Notes under the pieces: model-generated
The model's input: the letters and a program-made list of their open reading frames with translations, nothing else
Told to the model about the DNA's origin: nothing
The model's database searches: none
NCBI GenBank assembly: GCA_900468535.1
Contig: UBTY01000044.1
Coordinates: 89,707-153,706 of the forward strand
DNA length: 64,000 bases
DNA from: Hyphomicrobiales bacterium
GTDB taxonomy: Bacteria; Pseudomonadota; Alphaproteobacteria; Rhizobiales; Rhizobiaceae
Reading direction: 5' to 3'
Position numbers and translations under genes: made by a program
Shown: positions 47,697 through 57,018 of the stretch, piece after piece
Layout of the letters: the number at the start of each line of letters is the position of its first letter
How positions within the stretch are numbered: position 1 is the first letter of the stretch

Positions 47697-47810
47697 ATTT
47701 ACAAATATTGACAATACTACGCGCGCATTCTGTCAAGTTCTTTGCATGTAAACCCGTTTACTTCCGGCAATCCGCTTATATTTCTGGCCTTTCCTCTCCG
47801 ATTTGTAAAT
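47697..47810. promoter_or_regulatory. Three related palindromic sites between aceA and its regulator gene
   Basis: ATTTACAAAT (47697-47706), a perfect inverted repeat GTAAAC-CC-GTTTAC (47748-47761), and ATTTGTAAAT (47801-47810), which is the exact reverse complement of the first. Each contains a GTAAA/TTTAC core. Near the outer two are TTGACA/TGTCAA hexamers. The spacer is about 190 bases and holds both divergent promoters, so a common operator set is likely. Confidence 0.55.
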
Positions 47811-47856
47811 CCTGTCAATCAGCCAACGAGACGGCATTTCTGCAATGGAGGATAAA

Positions 47857-49146
<1,290 letters not shown>

Positions 49147-49166
49147 CCGAAGGAGGAGAAACGGCC

Positions 49167-49403
49167 ATGCCTACGCTCGCACGTGTCAAGGAACGCGCAG
49201 AGGAACAATCAACCAGCATGACGGCAGATCAGCAGAGCATGATCCGAATGCTCGCGAACGACCTGCATCGGCTGAACCTGTCGGTCATGAAGGCAGTCGA
49301 TGCCGGCGTCTCCGTCGAGCTCGTTCGCTCGGCCAGGCATCACGGCGGCGACGGAAACTGGGGAGACCTGCTGATCCCGGTCATCGTCGCCGGCCGTAGC
49401 TGA
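49167..49403 (+). CDS. Small conserved-looking protein downstream of aceA
   Basis: A 78-residue soluble protein: MPTLARVKERAEEQSTSMTADQQSMIRMLANDLHRLNLSVMKAVDAGVSVELVRSARHHGGDGNWGDLLIPVIVAG. GGAGGAG about nine bases before the ATG is a strong ribosome site, and the start is only 20 bases after the aceA stop, so it is cotranscribed. I do not recognise a domain with certainty. It is probably a helical regulator or partner connected with aceA or acyl-CoA metabolism; this is inference from position. Confidence 0.65.
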   Translation: MPTLARVKERAEEQSTSMTADQQSMIRMLANDLHRLNLSVMKAVDAGVSVELVRSARHHGGDGNWGDLLIPVIVAGRS

Positions 49404-49433
49404 CGAGGCCGCAATGGCTGCGCGGCGCCGGAA

Positions 49434-50303
49434 CTAGTTCCGAGTCGCCCGCTTTCCGGCAATCAGGTCCGCGTAGCCTTTGAGCAGCTTCGTCATTCGA
49501 TCGGCAACGGTCCGGATCTCCGGCCGGTGCCGATCCTCGTTGTTCATGACGATCCACTGGCGATGACGCAGCTCCGGGAGCTCGTCTCCAAGCCGCTGCA
49601 ACTCCGGATCGAGGTCGCCAACGAAGCAGGGCAGCACGGCCTTGCCAACCCCTGCCCTGACGAGTTCCAGCAAGGACCGCGGTCGGTTCACGGTCGCGAC
49701 GATCGACGCCGAGGCATTGCGGTACGGCCAGCGAAGGTAATTCGAGATCGCATCGTCCTCGCTAACGGCAACCCACCGTTCCTCGCTCTCACTTGCGTTT
49801 CGCCGTGCATAGACAGCATAGGCGACCTCACCGAGCAGGCGGGCGGCGAGATTGCCCTCTTCCGGCTCGAAGGCGCGAATGCCGATATCGCTTTCGCGGT
49901 AGCTGAGGCTTGCGCGCGCCTCGCCAATGGTTAACGAGACGGCGAAGGGATCGCCAGGGTTACGGATAGCAGAGAAGTTTGTCGTGAGAAGCCAGGCGAC
50001 CCAGGTGCCTGCGGCTACCTTGACCGTTGCAGCCGGCGTACCGGCAAGCCGCCACGCCTCGACCTTGCGCGCCGCAGCCTCCATCTCCTGCAGATGCTCC
50101 AGCAATGCCAATCCATCGGGCGTCGGCCGATAGCCGGTCTGGCTGCGCAGAAAGAGCGCCTTGCCGATTTCCTGCTCCAGGTCGAGCATCCGGCGACCGA
50201 TCGTTGCGGGGCTCAGGCCGCTGGCGGCACTTGCCCCGGTCAGCCCGCCGAGACGGGCAACCTGCAGGAAGAGCTGAAACGAATCCCATTGCGTGCTTTT
50301 CAT
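49434..50303 (-). CDS. LysR family transcriptional regulator
   Basis: A 289-residue LysR-type regulator. The helix-turn-helix at about 1-60 reads DSFQLFLQVARLGGLTGASAASGLSPATIGRRMLDLEQEIGKALFLRS, and the effector domain follows; VGKAVLPCFVGDLDPELQRL is the usual C-terminal LysR feature. It is divergent from a possible 73-residue small ORF. The target is unknown. Confidence 0.88.
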   Translation of the reverse strand: MKSTQWDSFQLFLQVARLGGLTGASAASGLSPATIGRRMLDLEQEIGKALFLRSQTGYRPTPDGLALLEHLQEMEAAARKVEAWRLAGTPAATVKVAAGTWVAWLLTTNFSAIRNPGDPFAVSLTIGEARASLSYRESDIGIRAFEPEEGNLAARLLGEVAYAVYARRNASESEERWVAVSEDDAISNYLRWPYRNASASIVATVNRPRSLLELVRAGVGKAVLPCFVGDLDPELQRLGDELPELRHRQWIVMNNEDRHRPEIRTVADRMTKLLKGYADLIAGKRATRN

Positions 50304-50390
50304 AGGTGAAAAACATAGTGGGATATCTCTCGTTTATAAAGCATATTTTGAGGGATAACTAAGGTGATGTTCCATCAAGAGGACATCACC

Positions 50391-50612
50391 ATGATTGAGT
50401 ATATCGCCTTCTCATTTCTTGCCGAACAGCAGCTCCCAGCAAGCGACCGGCGAACACCGGCCGCCGAACAGGCGTTCTACGATACTGTCGGCCAGTCGCT
50501 GCCAGTTCGGCTTGCCGCGTTTCTCACGTCGTCACACCTCCGTCGCCGGAAGCGTTCATCAGCGAGCCAACAGGAATGCGACTGGCATCACGCCGCATTC
50601 CTTGCCAAATAA
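50391..50612 (+). CDS. Possible small protein divergent from the LysR gene
   Basis: A 73-residue frame: MIEYIAFSFLAEQQLPASDRRTPAAEQAFYDTVGQSLPVRLAAF, then a basic tail (SSHLRRRKRSSASQQE). GAGGACATCACC precedes the ATG at 50391. Its last 25 bases overlap the end of the chemoreceptor gene on the other strand. It lies in the divergent position a LysR target would take. I recognise no domain; the coding status is uncertain. Confidence 0.4.
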   Translation: MIEYIAFSFLAEQQLPASDRRTPAAEQAFYDTVGQSLPVRLAAFLTSSHLRRRKRSSASQQECDWHHAAFLAK

Positions 50613-52432
50613 TCGGCCGGCGTCGAGGCATCGATGCGGAACTGGCGGATCAGCGTCATCAGCGTATCTGCTTCATGGGCGAGCTGGCGGCTCGCCTGTG
50701 TCGTATCTTCGACCATTGCCGCGTTCTGCTGGGTCATCTGGTCCATCGCATTGACCGAACCGTTCACTTCCTGCAGGGCCGCGGATTGATCCTGGCTTGC
50801 GGTTGCGATCGTTTCGACATGCTTGCTGATGGCGATGATTTCCTGGCTGATCGAGGCGAGAACAGCACCGGTTTTCTGGACCAGCGTGGAGCCGGCATTG
50901 ACCTCGCGGGTCGACTTTTCGATCAGGCCCTTGATTTCACGAGCCGCATCGGCCGAACGCTGGGCGAGTTCGCGGACTTCCTGAGCCACGACGGCAAAGC
51001 CTTTTCCAGCCTCGCCGGCACGCGCCGCCTCGATACCGGCATTCAGCGCCAGCAGGTTGGTCTGGAATGCGATGTCGTCGATGACTTCGATGATCTGCTC
51101 GATCTGCTTCGACGCCTGCTCGATGCGATCCATCGCCGCGATCGCGTCGCTGACGACCGCGCCGGAGCTATCGGCGGTCTTCTTCGTTTCCGAAACCGCG
51201 TCGTTTGCCTCGCGAGCGCGCGCTGCGGACGAACGGACCGTTACCGTGATTTCCTCGACGGCTGCCGCCGTCTCTTCCAGGCTTGCGGCCTGTGCTTCGG
51301 TCCGCTTCGAAAGCTCATCGGCGGACGAACGCATGGCTCCGGAATTTCCGTGGATCACAGATGCGTTGTCGCGGATCCGCGAGAGCGTGTCCTGCAGCCG
51401 GACCAGCGACGCGTTGAAATCGACACGCAGCTGCTCGAGGCGACCGACGAACGGCGTCTGGATGGTCTGCGACACATCCCCCTGCGCCAGGCGACCGAGA
51501 CCCATGGCGAGTTCGGTGACGGCAAAGTCGATCTGTCCATCAAGGGTGCGTTTCTCGGCGTCGTTGCGAGCGCGCTCGGCGTCGCTCAACTGGCGCTGTT
51601 CGGCAGCCTGCGTTTCCAGCAACTGACGCGCACGGGCGCTGTCCTGGAACTGGGCCAAGGCACGACCAATGGCGCCAAATTCGTTCTGCTTCTCAAGACA
51701 GGGGACCGCATCGTCGAGCTTTCCGGCAGAGATCCCGTGAATGGTCGCCGTCAGGGCTTCAAGCGGACGGACGGAAGCGCGTACGGCGAAATAGGCCAGA
51801 ATGCCCATCAGCGCGAGCACGCCGACGCCGACACCGACAACCAGTGTCAGCAGTTGGTTCAGGCTACTGTAGTAGACTTCCATCGGAATCCCGATGAAGA
51901 GGACACCGATATTAACCCCGGCTGAATTCTTGACAGGGAAGTAGCCGGTCATGAATTTGCGGCCGAACAGATCCGCCGGTCCGTAGTAAGCCTTGCCGTT
52001 TGCCAGCGCAGCCTGCGCAGGGTGACTGGCGGCGAGTTTCGTGCCGACGGCCCGGTCGCCGTTTTCCTTCTTCACGTTCGTGGAAACGCGGACATAATCG
52101 CCGCCTTGCCGCTCGAACACGGTCGCGACGCCGCCAATGGACTGGGCCGTGCGATCGACAAGCGCATGATCGCCGAGCGCGGGGAGCTTTTCTTCGGTCA
52201 AACCGAGGAGCGAATTGTCACTGACATCAACCTTCGCCGTCGGGTCGGCAGCGCCATACAATACTGCCATGGCGCGGCTCGCATCCTTCGCATCGGAGAC
52301 GGCACTCGTCATCACGTAGGAACTCAGATTGTAGTAGGTCACAGAGACGATCGCGACGGTACTGAAGATCAGCAGGCCGAGCGCGATGGCGACAATCTGA
52401 CGAACGATGGATGCGGAGAAAAGGCGCAGCAT
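50588..52432 (-). CDS. Methyl-accepting chemotaxis protein with periplasmic Cache domain
   Basis: A 614-residue receptor. Span 1 about 10-32 (IVAIALGLLIFSTVAIVSVTYY), a periplasmic sCache-type domain to about 190, ending GYFPVKNSAGVNIGVLFIGIP, span 2 about 198-220 (LLTLVVGVGVGVLALMGILAYF), HAMP (ASVRPLEALTATIHGISAGKLD), then the signalling domain with its hairpin tip EVIDDIAFQTNLLALNAGIEAARAGEAGKGFAVVAQEVRELAQRS. The sCache fold usually binds small organic acids or similar. There is no C-terminal CheR-tethering pentapeptide. Follows another receptor gene (52588) on the same strand, with a terminator between. Confidence 0.92.
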   Translation of the reverse strand: MLRLFSASIVRQIVAIALGLLIFSTVAIVSVTYYNLSSYVMTSAVSDAKDASRAMAVLYGAADPTAKVDVSDNSLLGLTEEKLPALGDHALVDRTAQSIGGVATVFERQGGDYVRVSTNVKKENGDRAVGTKLAASHPAQAALANGKAYYGPADLFGRKFMTGYFPVKNSAGVNIGVLFIGIPMEVYYSSLNQLLTLVVGVGVGVLALMGILAYFAVRASVRPLEALTATIHGISAGKLDDAVPCLEKQNEFGAIGRALAQFQDSARARQLLETQAAEQRQLSDAERARNDAEKRTLDGQIDFAVTELAMGLGRLAQGDVSQTIQTPFVGRLEQLRVDFNASLVRLQDTLSRIRDNASVIHGNSGAMRSSADELSKRTEAQAASLEETAAAVEEITVTVRSSAARAREANDAVSETKKTADSSGAVVSDAIAAMDRIEQASKQIEQIIEVIDDIAFQTNLLALNAGIEAARAGEAGKGFAVVAQEVRELAQRSADAAREIKGLIEKSTREVNAGSTLVQKTGAVLASISQEIIAISKHVETIATASQDQSAALQEVNGSVNAMDQMTQQNAAMVEDTTQASRQLAHEADTLMTLIRQFRIDASTPADYLARNAA

Positions 52433-52530
52433 TGATACCTCTAGAAACAGATGGCACCGACGCTATCGAAAGAAATTTAAGAAAAAGCTGAAAATTGACG
52501 ATCGTCAAAATTCAGCATGGGCACGGCCGC

Positions 52531-52565
52531 TGAAAAAAGAAAAGGCCCCGCAATGCGAGGCCTTT
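52531..52565 (-). terminator. Intrinsic terminator between the two chemoreceptor genes
   Basis: Seven-pair stem AAAGGCC / GGCCTTT continued after one mismatch by CGC / GCG with loop AAT (52541-52565), followed in minus-strand sense by TTTTCTTTTTT. It ends the 52588-55116 transcript 22 bases after its stop. Confidence 0.85.
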
Positions 52566-52587
52566 CGTCTTTCAGTGGCGACGTTGA

Positions 52588-55116
52588 TTACGCTGCACGG
52601 TAGATCGTATGGGGCGCACCACCTTCGATCTTGAACTGCTGGATCAGGTGCAGCAGCGCATCCGCCTCGTCGGCAAGACCGCGGCTCGCAGCCGTCGTTT
52701 CCTCGACCATTGCCGCGTTCTGTTGCGTCATCTGGTCCATCTGGTTGACGGTGGCGTTCACTTCCTGCAGGGCACTCGACTGGTCGTTGCTTGCGCGAGC
52801 GATCATCTCCACATGCTGGCTGATCGTGACGATCTGCGCGCTGATCTTGGCAAGCACTGTTCCCGTTTCCTGGACGAATTGCGAACCGGAGTTCACTTCC
52901 GTCGTCGACTTGTTGATCAGCCCCTTGATTTCCTGAGCTGCCGCCGCTGAGCGCTGGGCAAGCTCGCGGACTTCCATGGCGACAACCGCGAAGCCCTTGC
53001 CCGCCTCGCCTGCACGCGCCGCTTCGATGCCGGCGTTGAGCGCAAGAAGGTTGGTCTGGAACGCGATCTCGTCGATGACACCAATGATCTGCTCGATCTG
53101 GCGTGAGGCGCCTTCGATCCGGCCCATGGCGTCGATCGCATTATTGACGACGGTGGCGGAGTCGTCGGCGCTGCGCTTGGCGGCGCGGACGATCTGATCG
53201 GCATCCTTCGCACGCTCGGCGGACGAGCGAACCGTTGCGGTGATCTGATCGACAGCGGCGGCGGTTTCCTCAAGCGAGGCTGCCTGCTGTTCCGTGCGCT
53301 TCGACAAATCTTCTGCCGACTGCGCCATCTGGTTGCCGTTGCCCTGGATCATCTGAACGTTGTCGCGGATCTGGCTCATCGACGCCTGCAGACGCAGCAT
53401 CGAACCGTTGAAATCCTGACGGAGCTGTTCGAGACGACCGATGAACGGCGTGTCGATCGTGGTCGAGATATCGCCCTGCGACATGCGCTCGAGGCCGGCG
53501 GCAAGCTCGTTGACGGCGAACTCGATCTGGCGATCCATTTCGCGCTTCTCGGCGTCGTTGCGCTGACGTTCCCTGTCGGTCGCGGCGCGCTCTTCCTCGC
53601 TCTGCTCCTCGATACGGATCTTCGAGATCGCATTGTCCTTGAAGATACCGAGAGCACGCGCCATGTCGCCAATCTCGTCGCGACGCTGCTCACCGGAAAT
53701 GCTGGTGTCGAGGGCGCCCTCGGCGATACGCCGCATCGCCGCCGTGATCTGGCCGATCGGACGCTGCAGCGTGAGAACCAGCGCGATGCCGCCGATGATC
53801 GAAAGAACGATGCCGAGGCCGGTCGTCAGGACCGAGATGCCATTGGCCTGGGTACGCTCGGCGCCGGCCGTCTGCTTCTGCAGCTCGGCAAAGGCCGTCA
53901 GCTCACCCCAGACGCTGTCGAGCTGCTGACGCGCCGAAGCATAGTCGGCAACGCGCTGGTCGATCGTGTCGACGAGGCTCTGCGCATCCTTGTCCATTGA
54001 GGCGAGCGCCGGCGACATCGCGGCAACGATATCCTCCGCGAAATTCATGCCCTTGGCGCTGGCAAGCAGCGTATTCAGATTGGTGCCGAGCGTCGCGATT
54101 TCCTGATGCAGGCGGACGCGGTTCTCTTTCGTCGGCTTGGCGGCAAATTCGCCGAGCACGAGCTGCAGGGAATAGATCGCGCTTTCGAGCCGGCGCGTAT
54201 CTTCGAGCACGGAATTGGTCTGCGCGATGCGGCTGTCGAGTTCCACGAAGGTCGTGGTGGCTTCGCGCATCATCTGCGTGGCCGTCAGCTGGGTGTAAGT
54301 CGACATCTGGCGGAAGCGCGATACAAGGCGGCCGAGATTGGTGATCGCCTCATCCGTGCCTGCATCGGCAGCAGTCGCCTGCGCCTTCACGTCGCTGATC
54401 GTCTGCGACAGCGACTGCGTCATGCTCTTCTGGTTCTGCGGAACCGAAATCTCGATCAGGCGCTGCGCCTTGGAAATCGCAGGGATTGCATCGGTCACGA
54501 CCTTCAGCTTGTCGGCGGGAGCTTGCGCCTTGCTGAAATCGGCCATGACGCCGGCAAGGGTATCTCCGCCCTTCAACAGGCGATCGGCGGCGCGCAGCGT
54601 CGCGGTCGCATTGCCTTCATCCTTACGGATATTCTCTTCCAGCTGCTGGGCGTCGTAGTTGACGTTGAACCGGCTGCTGATCATGACCTTCTGCGCGTCG
54701 TCGATGGACTTGCGCAGGGAAAGCTCCTGCTCGTGAAGCGTCCAGAGCTTGCCGACGGTATCAGAAATCCCGGCCGTTCCGTCCTTTGCCGCCTGCAGGT
54801 TGTCGCGTCCGGCGTTTTCGCCGATCTGCTTCAGGGTCGAGCCGAGCGTGTCCTGCTGCGTACCGATGTCGCTGTAGAGCTTGTCACGCGCATCCTGGCT
54901 GGTGATGCGCAGGAAGTCGTCCATCGAACCGTAAAGATCCTTGAACCCGCTCAGGGACTGGAGGACGCTGTTGGAAATCTCCATGCGCCCCTGCAGCAAG
55001 CCCGAGGCATAGAGACCGGTGAGGCCCACCGCTGAAATGCTGACAACAAAAGGCAGTACAAAGATCAATACTTTCGTCTTGATCTTAAAGCGGGAAAGAA
55101 TCCTATCAATAAACAT
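52588..55116 (-). CDS. Methyl-accepting chemotaxis protein with long helical sensor domain
   Basis: An 842-residue receptor. Span 1 about 15-36 (VLIFVLPFVVSISAVGLTGLYASG), a helical periplasmic region of about 380 residues without cysteines, span 2 about 430-450 (ISVLTTGLGIVLSIIGGIALVLTL), HAMP (LQRPIGQITAAMRRIAEGALD), a coiled coil with SEEERAATDRERQRNDAEKREMD, and the signalling tip GVIDEIAFQTNLLALNAGIEAARAGEAGKGFAVVAMEVRELAQRS, nearly identical to the neighbour's. The ATG at 55116 is chosen because it begins the basic FIDRILSRFKIKTK segment. Its ligand is unknown; the all-helical sensor is of the four-helix-bundle kind. Confidence 0.9.
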   Translation of the reverse strand: MFIDRILSRFKIKTKVLIFVLPFVVSISAVGLTGLYASGLLQGRMEISNSVLQSLSGFKDLYGSMDDFLRITSQDARDKLYSDIGTQQDTLGSTLKQIGENAGRDNLQAAKDGTAGISDTVGKLWTLHEQELSLRKSIDDAQKVMISSRFNVNYDAQQLEENIRKDEGNATATLRAADRLLKGGDTLAGVMADFSKAQAPADKLKVVTDAIPAISKAQRLIEISVPQNQKSMTQSLSQTISDVKAQATAADAGTDEAITNLGRLVSRFRQMSTYTQLTATQMMREATTTFVELDSRIAQTNSVLEDTRRLESAIYSLQLVLGEFAAKPTKENRVRLHQEIATLGTNLNTLLASAKGMNFAEDIVAAMSPALASMDKDAQSLVDTIDQRVADYASARQQLDSVWGELTAFAELQKQTAGAERTQANGISVLTTGLGIVLSIIGGIALVLTLQRPIGQITAAMRRIAEGALDTSISGEQRRDEIGDMARALGIFKDNAISKIRIEEQSEEERAATDRERQRNDAEKREMDRQIEFAVNELAAGLERMSQGDISTTIDTPFIGRLEQLRQDFNGSMLRLQASMSQIRDNVQMIQGNGNQMAQSAEDLSKRTEQQAASLEETAAAVDQITATVRSSAERAKDADQIVRAAKRSADDSATVVNNAIDAMGRIEGASRQIEQIIGVIDEIAFQTNLLALNAGIEAARAGEAGKGFAVVAMEVRELAQRSAAAAQEIKGLINKSTTEVNSGSQFVQETGTVLAKISAQIVTISQHVEMIARASNDQSSALQEVNATVNQMDQMTQQNAAMVEETTAASRGLADEADALLHLIQQFKIEGGAPHTIYRAA

Positions 55117-55418
55117 GGCGGTTCCGGCCTTCCATACACCACTCCTCCCACCGATGCCGTTCAACGACATCGACCGAGTGCATCGAGCTGCTTTTTTGGA
55201 ACAACGGGGATTCCCGGGCGCGGGCCCGGACGGCAGTCATTGCCAAAGCGCCAAACGCCAAGCGTCAAGCGTCCCTATAAATCATCCACCAACTGTCGCA
55301 GAGGAGATGTTAATTTTCGGATAAGCGTATGTAGCGGAAACCGGCACTCAAATCGATTTATCGGCGAGATGGCGGTCATAGACCGCCGCCGAACTGCACA
55401 TCGACGTTCCGGGAGATG
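55117..55418. other. Chemoreceptor upstream region with short degenerate tandem repeat
   Basis: About 300 bases without a supported gene. It contains a 7-base degenerate tandem repeat at 55243-55272 (CCAAAGCG, CCAAACG, CCAAGCG, TCAAGCG) and, at about 55210-55230, GC-rich self-complementary sequence (CCCGGGC/GGGCCCGG). No clear promoter motif was seen for the chemoreceptor. Confidence 0.4.
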
Positions 55419-55562
55419 CTAGAAAACGCGCGCGAGGAGCAGCGCGGCGATCGCGGAGAAAGCACTGAGAGAAAGCACCAGATATCGCAAGGCCGTCACG
55501 CGGCTATCAGTCTTCGTCTGGGCAATTGCAATGGCGCGGGCGCGTCGTGTGTTCCTGTTCAT
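55419..55562 (-). CDS. Small basic single-span membrane protein (47 residues)
   Basis: I translated this by eye on the minus strand: ATG at 55562, 47 codons, TAG at 55421-55419. The N-terminal 20 residues are basic and polar (NRNTRRARAIAIAQTKTDSR), the C-terminal half is hydrophobic (LRYLVLSLSAFSAIAALLLA), a single membrane span, so N-in topology is expected. GTGAGG lies about nine bases before the ATG. It is just upstream of the 842-residue chemoreceptor in the same orientation, about 300 bases away. Function unknown. Confidence 0.5.
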   Translation of the reverse strand: MNRNTRRARAIAIAQTKTDSRVTALRYLVLSLSAFSAIAALLLARVF

Positions 55563-55709
55563 GGGCAGAACCTCACTTCTCTCTGACACAACAATCCAAC
55601 AAAACAGTTGGTACGTAAAGCTTTATTTAGGAAGCTTATTTCAGCTGTCATTGAGGCAGGATGGCGCACCCTTCTTAAGAACTATTGAATCTATCCGCTC
55701 GCTTTGCCT

Positions 55710-56891
55710 CTACAAAGATTCACCGGCGGCAAAACCCGATGCCCAGGCCCATTGGAAATTGTAGCCGCCGAGCCATCCGGTCACGTCGACGCATTCGCCG
55801 ATGAAATAGAGGCCGGCAACGCTCTTCGCCTGCATGGTGCGGGAATCGAGAGCCGCTGTGTCGATGCCGCCGAGCGTCACCTCCGCCGTCCGGTATCCTT
55901 CCGAGCCCGATGGCTTGATCTTCCAGTTCTGCGCAGCATCGGCGAGACGCAACAGAGCCTTGTCGGAGAGATCGGCCATGTGCCCGACAATGCCTGCCCG
56001 CTCCGTCAGATATTGTGCCAGCCGCTTCGGAAGGATCTCGCCCAGCGCTGTCTGTGCCGACTGCCGACCATTGGTTTTCTTTGCCGCCTTCAGATGCTCG
56101 AACAGATCGACATCGGGCTCGATGTCGACCGTGATGTCGTCACCCTCGCGCCAGAAGGAGGAAATCTGCAGGATCGCCGGACCGCTGAGACCGCGATGGG
56201 TGAACAGCAGGGCTTCACGGAAAGCCGTCTTGCCGTGACGGATTTCGGCCGGCGCCGATATTCCCGACAGTTCGGAAAGGCTTTCGAGCGTTGCCTGATC
56301 CAGCGTCAGCGGCACGAGGCCGGGTCGCGTTTCAACCATCGGAAGGCCGAACTGCTCGGCGATGCGATAGGCAAAGCCTGTTGCGCCCATCTTCGGGATG
56401 GACTTCCCGCCGGTGGCGATGACCAGCGAGCTGCATTCATACATGCCTTCGGAGGTCGAGATGCGGAAGCCATCGCTGCCGCGCTCGACATCGCTGATGT
56501 CAGTGCGAAGGTGCAGCACCGCACCTGCCGCCCGCATCTCATCGAGAAGCATGTGGATGATATCCTTGGCGCTGTCGTCGCAAAAGAGCTGGCCAAGGGT
56601 CTTCTCGTGCCAGGCGATCCGATGGCGATCGACCATGGCAATGAAATCCGACGGCGTAAAGCGCGCCAAGGCCGACTTGCAGAAATGCGGATTGGCGGAC
56701 AGGAAGCTTTTCGGACCGGCATGGATATTGGTGAAATTGCAGCGTCCGCCGCCTGAGATGCGGATCTTCTCGCCCGGCGACTTTGCGTGGTCGAGGACGA
56801 CGACCGATCGGCCGCGCTGGGCGGCGCGAATGGCGCACATCATGCCGGCGGCGCCCGCGCCGATGACAATCACATCGCTTTTTCGCTGCAA
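55710..56891 (-). CDS. FAD/NAD(P)-dependent oxidoreductase, HI0933/BaiN-like flavoprotein
   Basis: A 393-residue flavoprotein. The N-terminal dinucleotide motif DVIVIGAGAAGMMCAIRAAQRGRSVVVLDHA is followed by the family signature KIRISGGGRCNFTN, then LVIATGGKSIPKMGATGFAYRIAEQFG, and the C-terminal VAGLYFIGECVDVTGWLGGYNFQWAWASGFAAG. Homologues are widespread and mostly uncharacterised (BaiN-type, or YhiN). It is cytosolic, with no signal peptide, and divergent from the glutamine-synthetase-like gene. Confidence 0.9.
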   Translation of the reverse strand: MQRKSDVIVIGAGAAGMMCAIRAAQRGRSVVVLDHAKSPGEKIRISGGGRCNFTNIHAGPKSFLSANPHFCKSALARFTPSDFIAMVDRHRIAWHEKTLGQLFCDDSAKDIIHMLLDEMRAAGAVLHLRTDISDVERGSDGFRISTSEGMYECSSLVIATGGKSIPKMGATGFAYRIAEQFGLPMVETRPGLVPLTLDQATLESLSELSGISAPAEIRHGKTAFREALLFTHRGLSGPAILQISSFWREGDDITVDIEPDVDLFEHLKAAKKTNGRQSAQTALGEILPKRLAQYLTERAGIVGHMADLSDKALLRLADAAQNWKIKPSGSEGYRTAEVTLGGIDTAALDSRTMQAKSVAGLYFIGECVDVTGWLGGYNFQWAWASGFAAGESL

Positions 56892-57018
56892 AACAGTTTC
56901 CCTTGTCTGATGACGCCTTCTTTTTCCATCAATGAGCGAAAGTCAACGTGCTCTCCCCCCTCGCCAATTGCCAAACTCCGGTTATGATGCCGCCAAGATC
57001 AACGCAAACCGGTGTGTC

